NCBI RefSeq assembly: GCF_026460885.1 | Contig: NZ_JAOVZW010000020.1 | Coordinates: 1 to 64,000, forward strand | Origin: Chryseobacterium formosum | GTDB taxonomy: Bacteria; Bacteroidota; Bacteroidia; Flavobacteriales; Weeksellaceae | Reading direction: 5' to 3' | DNA: 64,000 nt | Shown: positions 1 to 7,845 of the stretch, one piece after another | Numbering within the stretch: the first letter of the stretch is position 1 | Layout: each line of letters begins with the position of its first letter | Translations under genes and position numbers: made by a program | The notes under the pieces: generated by a model | What the model was told of the DNA's origin: nothing | What the model saw: the letters and a program-made list of their open reading frames with translations, nothing else | Database searches by the model: none

Positions 1-65
1 CAAAATTACTTCTTACTTTTTATTTCAAAAAATCATTCATTACCAATTACTTATTACCCATAGAA

Positions 66-500
66 ATGTATATTAAAGATAAAACCAAAGCAGAAATATT
101 AGAATTCATCAACAATTGGGGTGAAGAAACTTTTGCGAAAACAATTGGCATCAATTTCATTGATATTGATTTGGAAAATGAAACTCTTACTGCAACAATG
201 CCGGTTACGCCAAATATTCATCAGCCTTTCGGAATTATGCATGGTGGAGCAAGTTGTGTTTTGGCCGAAACAATGGGCTCAAGTCTGTCTAATATTTTCA
301 TTGATGGAAGCAAATATTTTGGAGTAGGAACCAACATTAATTCCAATCATTTACGAAGCAAAAAAGACGGAATGGTAACTGCAGTCGCAAGATTCATCAG
401 AAAAGGCAAAACAATGCATGTTTCTGAGATTGAAATTCGTGATGAAAAAGGTCAGTTGATTAATCATACTACAATGACGAATAATATTATCAACCGATAA
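66..500 (+). CDS. menI: Hotdog-fold thioesterase, MenI/YdiI-like
   Basis: A 144-residue single-domain hotdog thioesterase of the PaaI/YdiI type. Residues 52-69 hold the signature HQPFGIMHGG followed by ASCVLAET, whose glutamate (E68) matches the catalytic acid of E. coli YdiI. A second conserved stretch, INSNHLRSKKDG (residues 91-102), also matches YdiI/MenI. In that family the enzyme hydrolyses 1,4-dihydroxy-2-naphthoyl-CoA in menaquinone synthesis. A MenF-like chorismate enzyme lies 3.7 kb downstream, which fits that role, but the substrate is inferred and other acyl-CoAs are possible. A terminator follows the gene. Confidence 0.8.
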   Translation: MYIKDKTKAEILEFINNWGEETFAKTIGINFIDIDLENETLTATMPVTPNIHQPFGIMHGGASCVLAETMGSSLSNIFIDGSKYFGVGTNINSNHLRSKKDGMVTAVARFIRKGKTMHVSEIEIRDEKGQLINHTTMTNNIINR

Positions 501-521
501 GATTCAATTTAAATAAAACTT

Positions 522-549
522 AAAGACTCAAAATTTTGAGTCTTTTTTT
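522..549 (+). terminator. Intrinsic terminator after the thioesterase gene
   Basis: AAAGACTC and GAGTCTTT form a perfect stem around a short AAATTT centre, followed by a run of T. It separates the thioesterase gene from the sigma-factor operon. Confidence 0.8.
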
Positions 550-559
550 GTATTCCACT

Positions 560-585
560 GCAACCTTTTTATTTTTTTTCATCTT
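560..585 (+). promoter_or_regulatory. ECF-type promoter candidate, copy 1
   Basis: GCAACC (560-565) and CATCTT (580-585) are separated by a 14-nt T-rich spacer, 29 bases before the start of the first lipoprotein gene. The same pair with the same spacing stands before the second lipoprotein gene (1088-1113). GCAAC-like -35 and CGTC/CATC-like -10 boxes are typical of ECF sigma factors, and an ECF sigma gene lies downstream at 2164, so autoregulation is likely but inferred. Confidence 0.55.
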
Positions 586-614
586 ATATAAAGAAACCCT
601 TAAATTTATACATC

Positions 615-1079
615 ATGAAAAAACATTTACTTCTTTTATTATGTTCTATCTTATTTATTTCGATTTCATGTCGTAATGAAGATGAAGAAAACATTGAAAG
701 CAAAAAACAAATTAACTTTCAGCTGATTGGAAAAGGAAATTTTATGGGATCAGCTTACGCTACTCCACAAAATTCAGTGATTACAAATACAACACAGTGG
801 AATAATTTTTTGAATCAAATTGACAGCCCGAATAATCATCCTTCTTCTGGTTTTACGGAAACCAATATTGATTTTAATCAGTTTATGGTTATTCTTGTCG
901 TTGATGCAGTTTATCCAAACGGCGGACATTCCGTTGACATTATGACTGTTGATGAAAATCCACAAAATATTGAAGTTGATGTAGAAAAATTACTTCAAGG
1001 AAATGTGACAACAGTTATTACACAACCTTATCATATTGTAAAAATTCCTAAAATTGCAAAACCTGTATTATTTAACTAA
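615..1079 (+). CDS. Lipoprotein with PrcB_C-like domain
   Basis: A 154-residue secreted lipoprotein. Residues 1-18 are a hydrophobic signal peptide and Cys19 is the likely lipidated residue, followed by an acidic stretch (RNEDEE) that would favour surface or outer-membrane export in Bacteroidota. The mature part resembles the PrcB C-terminal domain: a conserved G-containing strand (PNGGHSVDIMTV, about residues 101-112) and a closing QPYHIVKIPK strand. The function of that domain is not well defined. It is the first gene after a candidate ECF promoter and lies upstream of the sigma-factor gene, so it is probably part of the envelope-sensing or output side of that operon. Confidence 0.65.
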   Translation: MKKHLLLLLCSILFISISCRNEDEENIESKKQINFQLIGKGNFMGSAYATPQNSVITNTTQWNNFLNQIDSPNNHPSSGFTETNIDFNQFMVILVVDAVYPNGGHSVDIMTVDENPQNIEVDVEKLLQGNVTTVITQPYHIVKIPKIAKPVLFN

Positions 1080-1087
1080 AATCTACT

Positions 1088-1113
1088 GCAACCTTTTTAT
1101 ATTTTTTCATCTT
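1088..1113 (+). promoter_or_regulatory. ECF-type promoter candidate, copy 2
   Basis: GCAACC (1088-1093), 14-nt T-rich spacer and CATCTT (1108-1113) repeat the arrangement at 560-585. The flanking CTGCAACCTTTTTAT and ATCTT...AAAGAAA bases are also shared, so the whole promoter region looks duplicated. It lies 17 bases before the second lipoprotein start. Confidence 0.55.
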
Positions 1114-1130
1114 TAAAGAAAAGAATAACC

Positions 1131-2159
1131 ATGAGAAATTTAATTTTACCGTTCATTTTATTGTTGACATTTGTATTTTCTTGTAGGGAAAATGAAAGCG
1201 ATGAAGGGCTTGAACAAAAAAACACAACTTACGATGTTTATGTTGCTGGATCAGATAATAATAAAGCGTGCTATTGGAAGAATAATGTATTAACTTATTT
1301 AACAAATGGAGATAACATTAAAGCTGAAAAAATAATTGTTGAAAATAACAATATTTATGTTTTTGCAGCAGAAAGTTTCTGGAAGAATAATGTAAAATCT
1401 GATTTATACACATACTTAGGCGTGCCTTCCAATAACAATCCATTGATTTCATTATTAGAAGTTAAAAGTTTTTATGTAAAAAACAATGATATTTATGTTG
1501 TAGGGAGCATTAGAGGTCCTGTCAATTTAGCTTCTGGAGTTGCAACATACACTATTGAACATTGTTACTGGAAAAATGGAGTAAAAAACGTGTTGTTTAC
1601 AAATACTGGTTCAAACACTGGTGGATTTTTAAGCGACATAACTATTCATAATAACGATATCTATATTGCTGCAACTAAATTTATAACCTCTTCAAATTGG
1701 CAGCTTGGTTATTTTAAAAATGGAATTTATACTGCCGTAAATTCAGGATCTTTTTTAGGTATAAATTCTAATTCAAGTGGTGTATTTATAGGAATTTCTG
1801 ATCAAAACAACTCTTATTATAAAAATCTACTTGTCAATACAGATCATTTTACTACAGCAAATGTAAAAGGAAAAGTGGTTTTAGATAATAATGACATATA
1901 TTCTTTTAATCAAAACACTTATTACAAAAACGGAAATGCAATTACTATAAATAACCCTAATGGATATAATGATATAAAAGATTTAAAGGTGGTAAATAAC
2001 AAGACTTACATGATTTGTGAAATGTTCCATCAAATGAATTCTTTAGATATTGCATATAAAGTTTTTATAAATGGAGTTGAAACTCAACAAATAACTCACA
2101 CAGCGAATAATGTTAATCTTGGCGGTAGTTTCAATTCAATATTTGTAGTAGAGAATTAA
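1131..2159 (+). CDS. Repeat-containing lipoprotein (propeller-like)
   Basis: A 342-residue lipoprotein with a signal peptide ending at Ser17 and lipidation at Cys18. The body is built from about six degenerate repeats of the form N-N-(D/N)-I-Y-V-x-G/A followed some 8-25 residues later by (Y/W)(Y/W/F)KN(G/N), for example DIYVVGS with CYWKNGVKNV and DIYIAAT with GYFKNGIYT. Such repeated beta-rich blades suggest a beta-propeller, a common architecture for Bacteroidota surface proteins. No catalytic motif was seen and no specific function is claimed. It is preceded by its own copy of the ECF-like promoter and ends 4 bases before the sigma-factor start, which suggests coupled expression. Confidence 0.6.
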   Translation: MRNLILPFILLLTFVFSCRENESDEGLEQKNTTYDVYVAGSDNNKACYWKNNVLTYLTNGDNIKAEKIIVENNNIYVFAAESFWKNNVKSDLYTYLGVPSNNNPLISLLEVKSFYVKNNDIYVVGSIRGPVNLASGVATYTIEHCYWKNGVKNVLFTNTGSNTGGFLSDITIHNNDIYIAATKFITSSNWQLGYFKNGIYTAVNSGSFLGINSNSSGVFIGISDQNNSYYKNLLVNTDHFTTANVKGKVVLDNNDIYSFNQNTYYKNGNAITINNPNGYNDIKDLKVVNNKTYMICEMFHQMNSLDIAYKVFINGVETQQITHTANNVNLGGSFNSIFVVEN

Positions 2160-2163
2160 ATAA

Positions 2164-3261
2164 ATGTCAAAAACAAAACTTAACTGGCAACAAATCTATC
2201 TCGACTATTCCCCAAAACTTTTGGGGATTTGTCGCAGATATATCGCAGACATTCAGACTGCGGAAGATATTGTGCAGGACAGTTTTATTGCGGCAATCCA
2301 GAAGAATCATCAGTTAAAAAACGAACAGGCAATTTTTGGCTGGCTTAAAAAAATTGTAGTCAATAACGCTTTACAATTCATCCGCAAAACCAGTAAAGAC
2401 ACTTTCATCACTACCGAACCATCAGAAATCCCAGATACATTGACCGAAATGACCACATCTGCAATGGACGAAAAAAAACACATTTTAGCATACGATTTCA
2501 CAAAAGAAGAGCTGTTGAAATCTATCGACAGTTTGCCTTCTCATCACAAGTCGGTTTTCAATTTATACTATATCGAAAACTATTCTCATGCGGAAATTTC
2601 GGGTATTCTGGAGATTCCTGTGAATACTTCAAAATCACATTTGATGAGAGCAAAAAAATCAGTTCAAAACTATTTACTGACTCATTTTGTCAACAGCGAA
2701 ACTTCAAAAAACAGAACTGTACAGGTTTTAATTTTCTTAGGATTCGGTAATTTATTATGGGCGCAAACTCTTCAGTCAAAATTTTTAAATTTTGAAATTC
2801 CCACAACACGAAATTTTGAAATTCCTTCAGATATAAATAGTAATACGATTGCATTTTCTTCAAACCAAAATCACTGGAAAGAGAAAGCAATTATTGGGAC
2901 CACGTTTTTCATTATTATTGTCGGATCTATTTTGTTTTTTAATCCTAAAAATCATGTTTTTACAAAAGACAGTTTGAATTTTATTCCATCTGAATCCAAA
3001 AAAAATATGGTTTCAATTTCGCAAGATCAAGTCAATAATAATGACAAAACATCTTCAAAAATTTTGAAAAGGGAAGAGATTGCTCAAAACCCAAACATCG
3101 AAATCAAGGAAAATTTAAAAACAGAAAAAACTTCAATTGCATTAAAAAACTCAGTATCTTCAAAAAATAAAACCAATAAAGATTCTTCTGAAACAGCTTC
3201 TCACAAAGTAATTATTGTAAAGAAAATTATTCAGAGAGACACTGTTTTTATAGAAAGATAA
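2164..3261 (+). CDS. ECF sigma factor with C-terminal membrane-spanning extension
   Basis: A 365-residue sigma-70 family protein. Residues about 8-76 form region 2 (YSPKLLGICRRYI, then AEDIVQDSFIAAI and a helix ending FGWLKKIVVNNAL). Residues about 112-172 form region 4 (LPSHHKSVFNLYYIENYSH, then AEISGILEIPVNTSKSHLMRAK). A normal ECF factor would end near residue 180. Here the chain continues with a hydrophobic patch (186-200), a strong transmembrane segment (about 241-259) and a polar, Lys/Ser-rich tail of about 105 residues ending in a DTVFIER motif. This could be a membrane-tethered sigma factor or a fusion of sigma and anti-sigma parts. It follows the second lipoprotein by 4 bases and precedes a barrel-like protein by 13 bases, so these are probably one operon. 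Confidence 0.75.
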   Translation: MSKTKLNWQQIYLDYSPKLLGICRRYIADIQTAEDIVQDSFIAAIQKNHQLKNEQAIFGWLKKIVVNNALQFIRKTSKDTFITTEPSEIPDTLTEMTTSAMDEKKHILAYDFTKEELLKSIDSLPSHHKSVFNLYYIENYSHAEISGILEIPVNTSKSHLMRAKKSVQNYLLTHFVNSETSKNRTVQVLIFLGFGNLLWAQTLQSKFLNFEIPTTRNFEIPSDINSNTIAFSSNQNHWKEKAIIGTTFFIIIVGSILFFNPKNHVFTKDSLNFIPSESKKNMVSISQDQVNNNDKTSSKILKREEIAQNPNIEIKENLKTEKTSIALKNSVSSKNKTNKDSSETASHKVIIVKKIIQRDTVFIER

Positions 3262-3274
3262 AAGTTAATCAACT

Positions 3275-4159
3275 ATGCTTTTAAAAAAAATCGTTTTCCT
3301 TATTTCTGTCATCTTTACAATTTCAATTTTTGCTCAGCGTAAAAAAACAGACACCGTTTACATTTATGAAAAAGTGATTGTTTATGATACTATTTATCTT
3401 GAAAAAGCAGTCAAATTAAAACCTGCAAATCTGATATTTTCTGATTTTAAAATTCTGGCAAAAGAAATAAACAGCGTTCAACAATACATCGACAAAGAAG
3501 AACTTCAAGAGCAATTAAAGAAACTTTCAACCAATAAATTTCAATTCGGAATTCAGGCAGAAATTGGTTTTAAAAAAGCAAGTTGGGCAGAAAATATCTC
3601 TGATAAAAATCAACAGTTTGGGCAAAACTTAGGAATCTGGATTTCTAAAAGTATTATAAATCCTAATTTTTCTTTAATGCTTTCCGCAAATATTTCTCGT
3701 TGGAATTCTACCTTCGATTTGGATGCCAATAAAGAAGAAACTTATCTCGACGGATTCTATTTTTCTGAAAACAATCAACCTTTACTTTTTCAAAGATTTA
3801 ACAATAAACACTTTGAATATGTTTTGCAATTAAAAGCAATGTATGAATGGAAAAACTTTCGTCCATTTGTAGGGTTTTTAGCCAATAAAAATATTTATAA
3901 AATGCAGTTTTTAGTTCCTGAAAATAATGTTTTGAATAAATTAGATGATTTTAAAAGCAATCAAATCAATTTCGGGTTTTCTTTTGGTCTGCAATATCGA
4001 ATGCTTAACCGATTTTTGATCGATTTAGAATATCAACACTACAAAATCAGCAATCTTTCACTAAAAAACTCTTCATTTGATTTTGACATTTTTAAGACTA
4101 ACAATACCTTTGTTGAAAGGAAAATCAGTTTAGGAATTTCGTATTTTATTTCTAAATAA
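3275..4159 (+). CDS. Predicted outer-membrane beta-barrel protein
   Basis: A 294-residue exported protein with an N-terminal signal peptide (cleavage probably after FAQ, residue 21). Next comes a short linker, DTVYIYEKVIVYDTIYLE (about residues 25-42), resembling the end of the sigma factor just upstream. The rest alternates polar and aromatic/hydrophobic residues as in an eight- to ten-strand barrel, with many F/Y/W-ending strands and a C-terminal ISYFISK. It belongs to no family that I recognise with confidence. Its position 13 bases after the sigma gene suggests it is co-transcribed with it. Confidence 0.55.
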   Translation: MLLKKIVFLISVIFTISIFAQRKKTDTVYIYEKVIVYDTIYLEKAVKLKPANLIFSDFKILAKEINSVQQYIDKEELQEQLKKLSTNKFQFGIQAEIGFKKASWAENISDKNQQFGQNLGIWISKSIINPNFSLMLSANISRWNSTFDLDANKEETYLDGFYFSENNQPLLFQRFNNKHFEYVLQLKAMYEWKNFRPFVGFLANKNIYKMQFLVPENNVLNKLDDFKSNQINFGFSFGLQYRMLNRFLIDLEYQHYKISNLSLKNSSFDFDIFKTNNTFVERKISLGISYFISK

Positions 4160-4183
4160 TGGCTTTCTTAAAGCTCAAACATT

Positions 4184-5164
4184 ATGATTTATTTCAAATT
4201 TCCATTTGACGAAAAACTCTATTCTACAGACGAAAATTCAAATATCAATTCTATCAATTTTCATTCATTTAATAACATTGAGAAACTTGAAATTAAAGGA
4301 GAAGTCATAGAAAAAAATCAATCGGAATTTGATCATTTAAAAATCAGTTCAGAAATTCTACCTGAAGATAAAACTCAGTTTGAAGCTGAAAATAAAGAAG
4401 AATATCTTCAAAAACTGGAAGAAGTTATTGAAATCATTAAAGAAAATAATCTTCCGAAACTGGTTCTTTCAAGGAGAAAAATAGTTAAAGATTTTACAGA
4501 AATTGATTTAAAAACCAGTTTTCTCAATCTTTGCAAAAACTATCCAAACGCATTTAAATATGTTTTTTTTGATGGAAAAACTTCATGGATGGGTGCTTTT
4601 TCTGAAGTTTTAGGAAAATTCAACAAATCCACTCATAAATTTGAAACAATGAGTTTAGCTGGAACAATTCCAGTATCTGAAGAATGGACGGAAAAAGAAA
4701 TTGAAGAACAGAAACCGGTTTCGTCTTACATCAGAAATATATTACAGAAATTTGTCACTCCAAACGAAATCGAAGAGTCTGAAACTTACGATCATATTTC
4801 GGGGAATATCAAACATTTACGAACAGATTTTAAACTTAAAATAAATCCTGAAAATTTAGATACCATCATTCAAAAACTTCATCCAACTCCTGCAGTTTGT
4901 GGAATTCCTAAAGTTTTTTGCAAAGAAATTATTGAAAAAGTTGAAAAATTTCCGCGAGAATTGTATGCTGGTTATATCAAAATTGAAACGGATGATTACA
5001 TTCAGTATTTTGTGAATCTTCGTTGTGCAAGATTATACAAAAATTCTGTACATCTTTTTGTTGGTGGCGGAATTACCTCTCAAAGCAATCCAGAAAAAGA
5101 ATGGAATGAGACCGAACTGAAATCTGAAGCGGTTTTGAAAAATCTGGTTTTAAATCATAAATAA
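4184..5164 (+). CDS. menF: Isochorismate synthase (chorismate-binding enzyme), MenF-like
   Basis: A 326-residue chorismate-utilising enzyme with a short N-terminal region compared with E. coli MenF, as is usual in Bacteroidota. Conserved blocks are KLVLSRRKI (92-100), TMSLAGTIP (155-163), HLRTDFKLK (211-219), LHPTPAVCGIPK (232-243), YAGYIKI and VGGGITSQSNPEKEWNETE near the C terminus, which carry the chorismate and magnesium ligands. The likely reaction is chorismate to isochorismate, the first step of menaquinone synthesis. Anthranilate or aminodeoxychorismate synthase activity is less likely because no amidotransferase partner is next to it. It follows the barrel gene by 24 bases and ends before a bidirectional terminator. 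Confidence 0.8.
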   Translation: MIYFKFPFDEKLYSTDENSNINSINFHSFNNIEKLEIKGEVIEKNQSEFDHLKISSEILPEDKTQFEAENKEEYLQKLEEVIEIIKENNLPKLVLSRRKIVKDFTEIDLKTSFLNLCKNYPNAFKYVFFDGKTSWMGAFSEVLGKFNKSTHKFETMSLAGTIPVSEEWTEKEIEEQKPVSSYIRNILQKFVTPNEIEESETYDHISGNIKHLRTDFKLKINPENLDTIIQKLHPTPAVCGIPKVFCKEIIEKVEKFPRELYAGYIKIETDDYIQYFVNLRCARLYKNSVHLFVGGGITSQSNPEKEWNETELKSEAVLKNLVLNHK

Positions 5165-5220
5165 AAATTGGTGACATCAAATCTTCAGCTCATCATTTCA
5201 AATGCATATTTACATCAACA

Positions 5221-5251
5221 AAAAACCTCTTTCGTGTTGAAAGAGGTTTTT
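5221..5251. terminator. Bidirectional terminator between menF and the marC unit
   Basis: AAAAACCTCTTTC and GAAAGAGGTTTTT form a perfect 13-bp stem with a 5-nt loop, giving T runs on both strands. It sits between two convergent genes. Confidence 0.85.
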
Positions 5252-5270
5252 GATTTTATGTATGAAAGAA

Positions 5271-5465
5271 TTACTTCTTTGCTCCAATTTTGCTCCAAGT
5301 GTTTAGGATGAAAAGTAAACCTACTCCTAAAAGTCCACAAGCGATTGAGATTAAAAACTTCACATTATCTTCAGACGTAATATCTGAATTCCAGTCGATT
5401 GCATACGTATTGATTGCGATAATTACTACAAATACGATTAAAAATACTTTATAAAATTTCTGCAT
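5271..5465 (-). CDS. Small membrane protein, unknown function
   Basis: A 64-residue protein with two hydrophobic helices (about residues 6-23 and 35-54) and a basic C-terminal end (KIGAKK). No family was recognised. It starts 3 bases after the marC stop codon, so it is very likely translated from the same transcript, and it ends close to the bidirectional terminator. Confidence 0.55.
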   Translation of the reverse strand: MQKFYKVFLIVFVVIIAINTYAIDWNSDITSEDNVKFLISIACGLLGVGLLFILNTWSKIGAKK

Positions 5466-5468
5466 GAT

Positions 5469-6071
5469 TTAAAAATTTATATAATTCTGCACCAACTGCG
5501 CAAAATTTGCGGTAAATAATTTAATTGAAATTGCAAGTAGAATAATTCCGAAAACTTTCTGAAGAATTGCCAAAGACGCCTCTCCCATTTTCTTCTCAAT
5601 CCACTTTGCTGATTTCAGCACCAAATATACGAAAATTGTATTGAGAATGATTCCACAAATAATGTTAATATCATGAAACTCCGCTCTTAAAGATAAAGTG
5701 GTCGTTAAAGTTCCCGCTCCTGCAACCAAAGGAAATGCAATCGGAACAATGGATGCAGATTTTGCTTCGGTCGTTTTATTGATTTCAATTCCTAAAATCA
5801 TTTCGAGGGCGATGATAAAAATAACGAAAGCTCCGGCGATTGCAAATGAATTAACATCAACGCCAATGAATTTCAAGATTTTATTTCCCACAAAAAGAAA
5901 TACAATCATGATTATTCCAGCTGTAATTGATGCTCTACCCGCTTCGATTTGTCCGAATTTCTGCTGTAAGCTTACTACAATCGGAACCGAACCAATAATA
6001 TCGATCACCGCAAAAAGTACCATAAAACTGGTAATTACCTCCTTTAAAGAGAAACTATTGAAAACCTCCAT
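5469..6071 (-). CDS. MarC family integral membrane protein
   Basis: A 200-residue protein of the MarC/UPF0056 family, with about six transmembrane helices and the family motif PIAFPLVAGAGTLTTT (about residues 110-125). Despite the name, members are not established antibiotic-resistance factors and the transported substrate, if any, is unknown. The gene lies 43 bases beyond the end of batD and may be transcribed either with the bat cluster or from its own promoter. Confidence 0.8.
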   Translation of the reverse strand: MEVFNSFSLKEVITSFMVLFAVIDIIGSVPIVVSLQQKFGQIEAGRASITAGIIMIVFLFVGNKILKFIGVDVNSFAIAGAFVIFIIALEMILGIEINKTTEAKSASIVPIAFPLVAGAGTLTTTLSLRAEFHDINIICGIILNTIFVYLVLKSAKWIEKKMGEASLAILQKVFGIILLAISIKLFTANFAQLVQNYINF

Positions 6072-6114
6072 ATCTTACGATTATTAATTTCGCAAAATTA
6101 TGAATAAAAAATGA

Positions 6115-7845
6115 TTATTTACTAATTACAGAATATAATTTAACGATATCCGTCAATAAGTCATTTAAAGAATCTTCTGACGTAAGTGGAGAATATTTCT
6201 CCATTTGAACTTTATGTAAGAGCTCCTGGTAATTTTCGGCAACAGAACTGCCGTTATGTCTTTCCAGGAATTGTTTGAAATCTTCTTTAGAGCTTTGAAA
6301 ATACTGCTTTCTTACTTCTAAATCCATCTCTTCAAAGGTTTCAAAAAACTTTGGATAATCTCCTGAAGTTTTAATATTTTCAAGATATGCAAAATAATCT
6401 GTGATGTCAGTTTTTAAACTTTCTCTGATCTCTCTTTCAGTTTCCGCTACAGAGCCTAAAGGTTTCGGAGTTGGCTTTTCTTTAATCATATTTCGATTTT
6501 TTTGCCAATATTTAAACACCATATAAGCGACAAACAATCCAAATAATATGGCAATATTGATAAAAAGCACATTCCAGTTGAACTTACTTTTTTCTTTTAC
6601 TTTAAAAGAAGTGGTCTTTAAAACCGGACTATCAACAGTTTCAAGCAAAGTATTGGTATAATCGTTAACTTTTTCAACTGTAGATCTTGCTTCCAAAACC
6701 TCATCATGTGAAAATGCTGTTAAGTCTAATTTTTCCTGTCCAAGATTTACATATTCCTTTTCTGCAGGATTGAAAAAAGCAAAAGGTTCTGTTTTCACAA
6801 TTAAATCTCCGGCTTTCTTCGGAATCAGAATATATTTAGCTAAAATCTCACCTTTCATTCCTGAAATTCCTGCACTTACATGAGAAGTAATTCTTGGTGC
6901 AAAGACATCATAATCAGGTGATTCTTCAATTTTAGGAAGACTCATATCGGCAAGATTACCTTCACCGGAAACTTTTACCGTTACATTAACCGGTTTTTTT
7001 GCTTCAACTTTATCTTTTGATGAATGAAAAACATCTACTTTGAAATTTCCAACCGCATTCTTGAAAGATTCGGGAGAGCCTTCAGGAAGTTTTTTTACGT
7101 TAAGCTTTACTTTGTTGGAGGCGATTTTATTTTTAACTGAAAAACTATTTACAGAAGCTGAAACTGCCGGAACTTCTACATAACCAGCTTCATTTGGAAA
7201 CACCATAAACACCGCCAAAACCTGCGATGCCATATTTGCATATCCTGAAGGATCAATTTCTGATCGTTTAAAATTAACGGGATGTACATTGATGTTTTCC
7301 TGCTCAGGAAGTTTAATGTTTTTTACTTTTCTAAGATTGTCAATACTTCTAGAATAAACCCTTAAAACCGCTATTGTTGGTTGATCCTGATAAACTTCAC
7401 GGTCTTCAATTTCCATGTTGAGATACACATCATTTGCAACATTTGCTAGCGGCTTTTTCTCAATATCTTTTATGAAAATATCGAAAGGCTCAGTTTTGTA
7501 AATTTTGTTATTTATCGTAACCAATACAGAACCTACTTTTATTTTACCTTTTTGTTTAGGCTCAAGTGCAATTCTGGTAACATACTGATCTACTGCAGTA
7601 TTTGTTTCAGGATCTCTTACAGCTTGGCTGAAAGATCCATTTCCAATCATGTTAAACTTTGATAAATCTGGAAGTTGGAGTTTACTCTGCTGAATCAAAT
7701 CTCCATTTAATTCTAAAACAATTGTAAGATTTACGATTTCTTTACCATTGTAATCGGTTTTATCCGATTTCATAGTAAATTGTACCTGTCCGTAAGAAAT
7801 TACAGATACAAGAGTAAGCAAAACGTAAATAATTTTTTGTGTCAT
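6115..7845 (-). CDS. batD: BatD family aerotolerance protein
   Basis: A 576-residue exported membrane protein: signal peptide (about 1-20), a long beta-rich periplasmic part with repeated Ig-like DUF11/BatD modules, one transmembrane helix (about 426-447, LFINIAILFGLFVAYMVF) and a helical cytoplasmic end of about 130 residues. The ATG at 7845 is preferred over upstream TTG/GTG codons because it shares one base with the batC stop (TGATG), a typical coupling. Bat proteins form a membrane complex linked to oxygen or envelope stress tolerance in Bacteroidota and Spirochaetes; the molecular role remains unclear. Confidence 0.85.
   Translation of the reverse strand: MTQKIIYVLLTLVSVISYGQVQFTMKSDKTDYNGKEIVNLTIVLELNGDLIQQSKLQLPDLSKFNMIGNGSFSQAVRDPETNTAVDQYVTRIALEPKQKGKIKVGSVLVTINNKIYKTEPFDIFIKDIEKKPLANVANDVYLNMEIEDREVYQDQPTIAVLRVYSRSIDNLRKVKNIKLPEQENINVHPVNFKRSEIDPSGYANMASQVLAVFMVFPNEAGYVEVPAVSASVNSFSVKNKIASNKVKLNVKKLPEGSPESFKNAVGNFKVDVFHSSKDKVEAKKPVNVTVKVSGEGNLADMSLPKIEESPDYDVFAPRITSHVSAGISGMKGEILAKYILIPKKAGDLIVKTEPFAFFNPAEKEYVNLGQEKLDLTAFSHDEVLEARSTVEKVNDYTNTLLETVDSPVLKTTSFKVKEKSKFNWNVLFINIAILFGLFVAYMVFKYWQKNRNMIKEKPTPKPLGSVAETEREIRESLKTDITDYFAYLENIKTSGDYPKFFETFEEMDLEVRKQYFQSSKEDFKQFLERHNGSSVAENYQELLHKVQMEKYSPLTSEDSLNDLLTDIVKLYSVISK

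Noticed and set aside
1..65. A regulatory element before the thioesterase gene
   Set aside because: Only a repetitive ATTACC/ATTACTT pattern was seen, with no clear promoter; the window starts too close to judge.
5698..6087. A plus-strand frame opposite marC
   Set aside because: It is the mirror of a well-supported membrane protein gene and has no recognisable motif.
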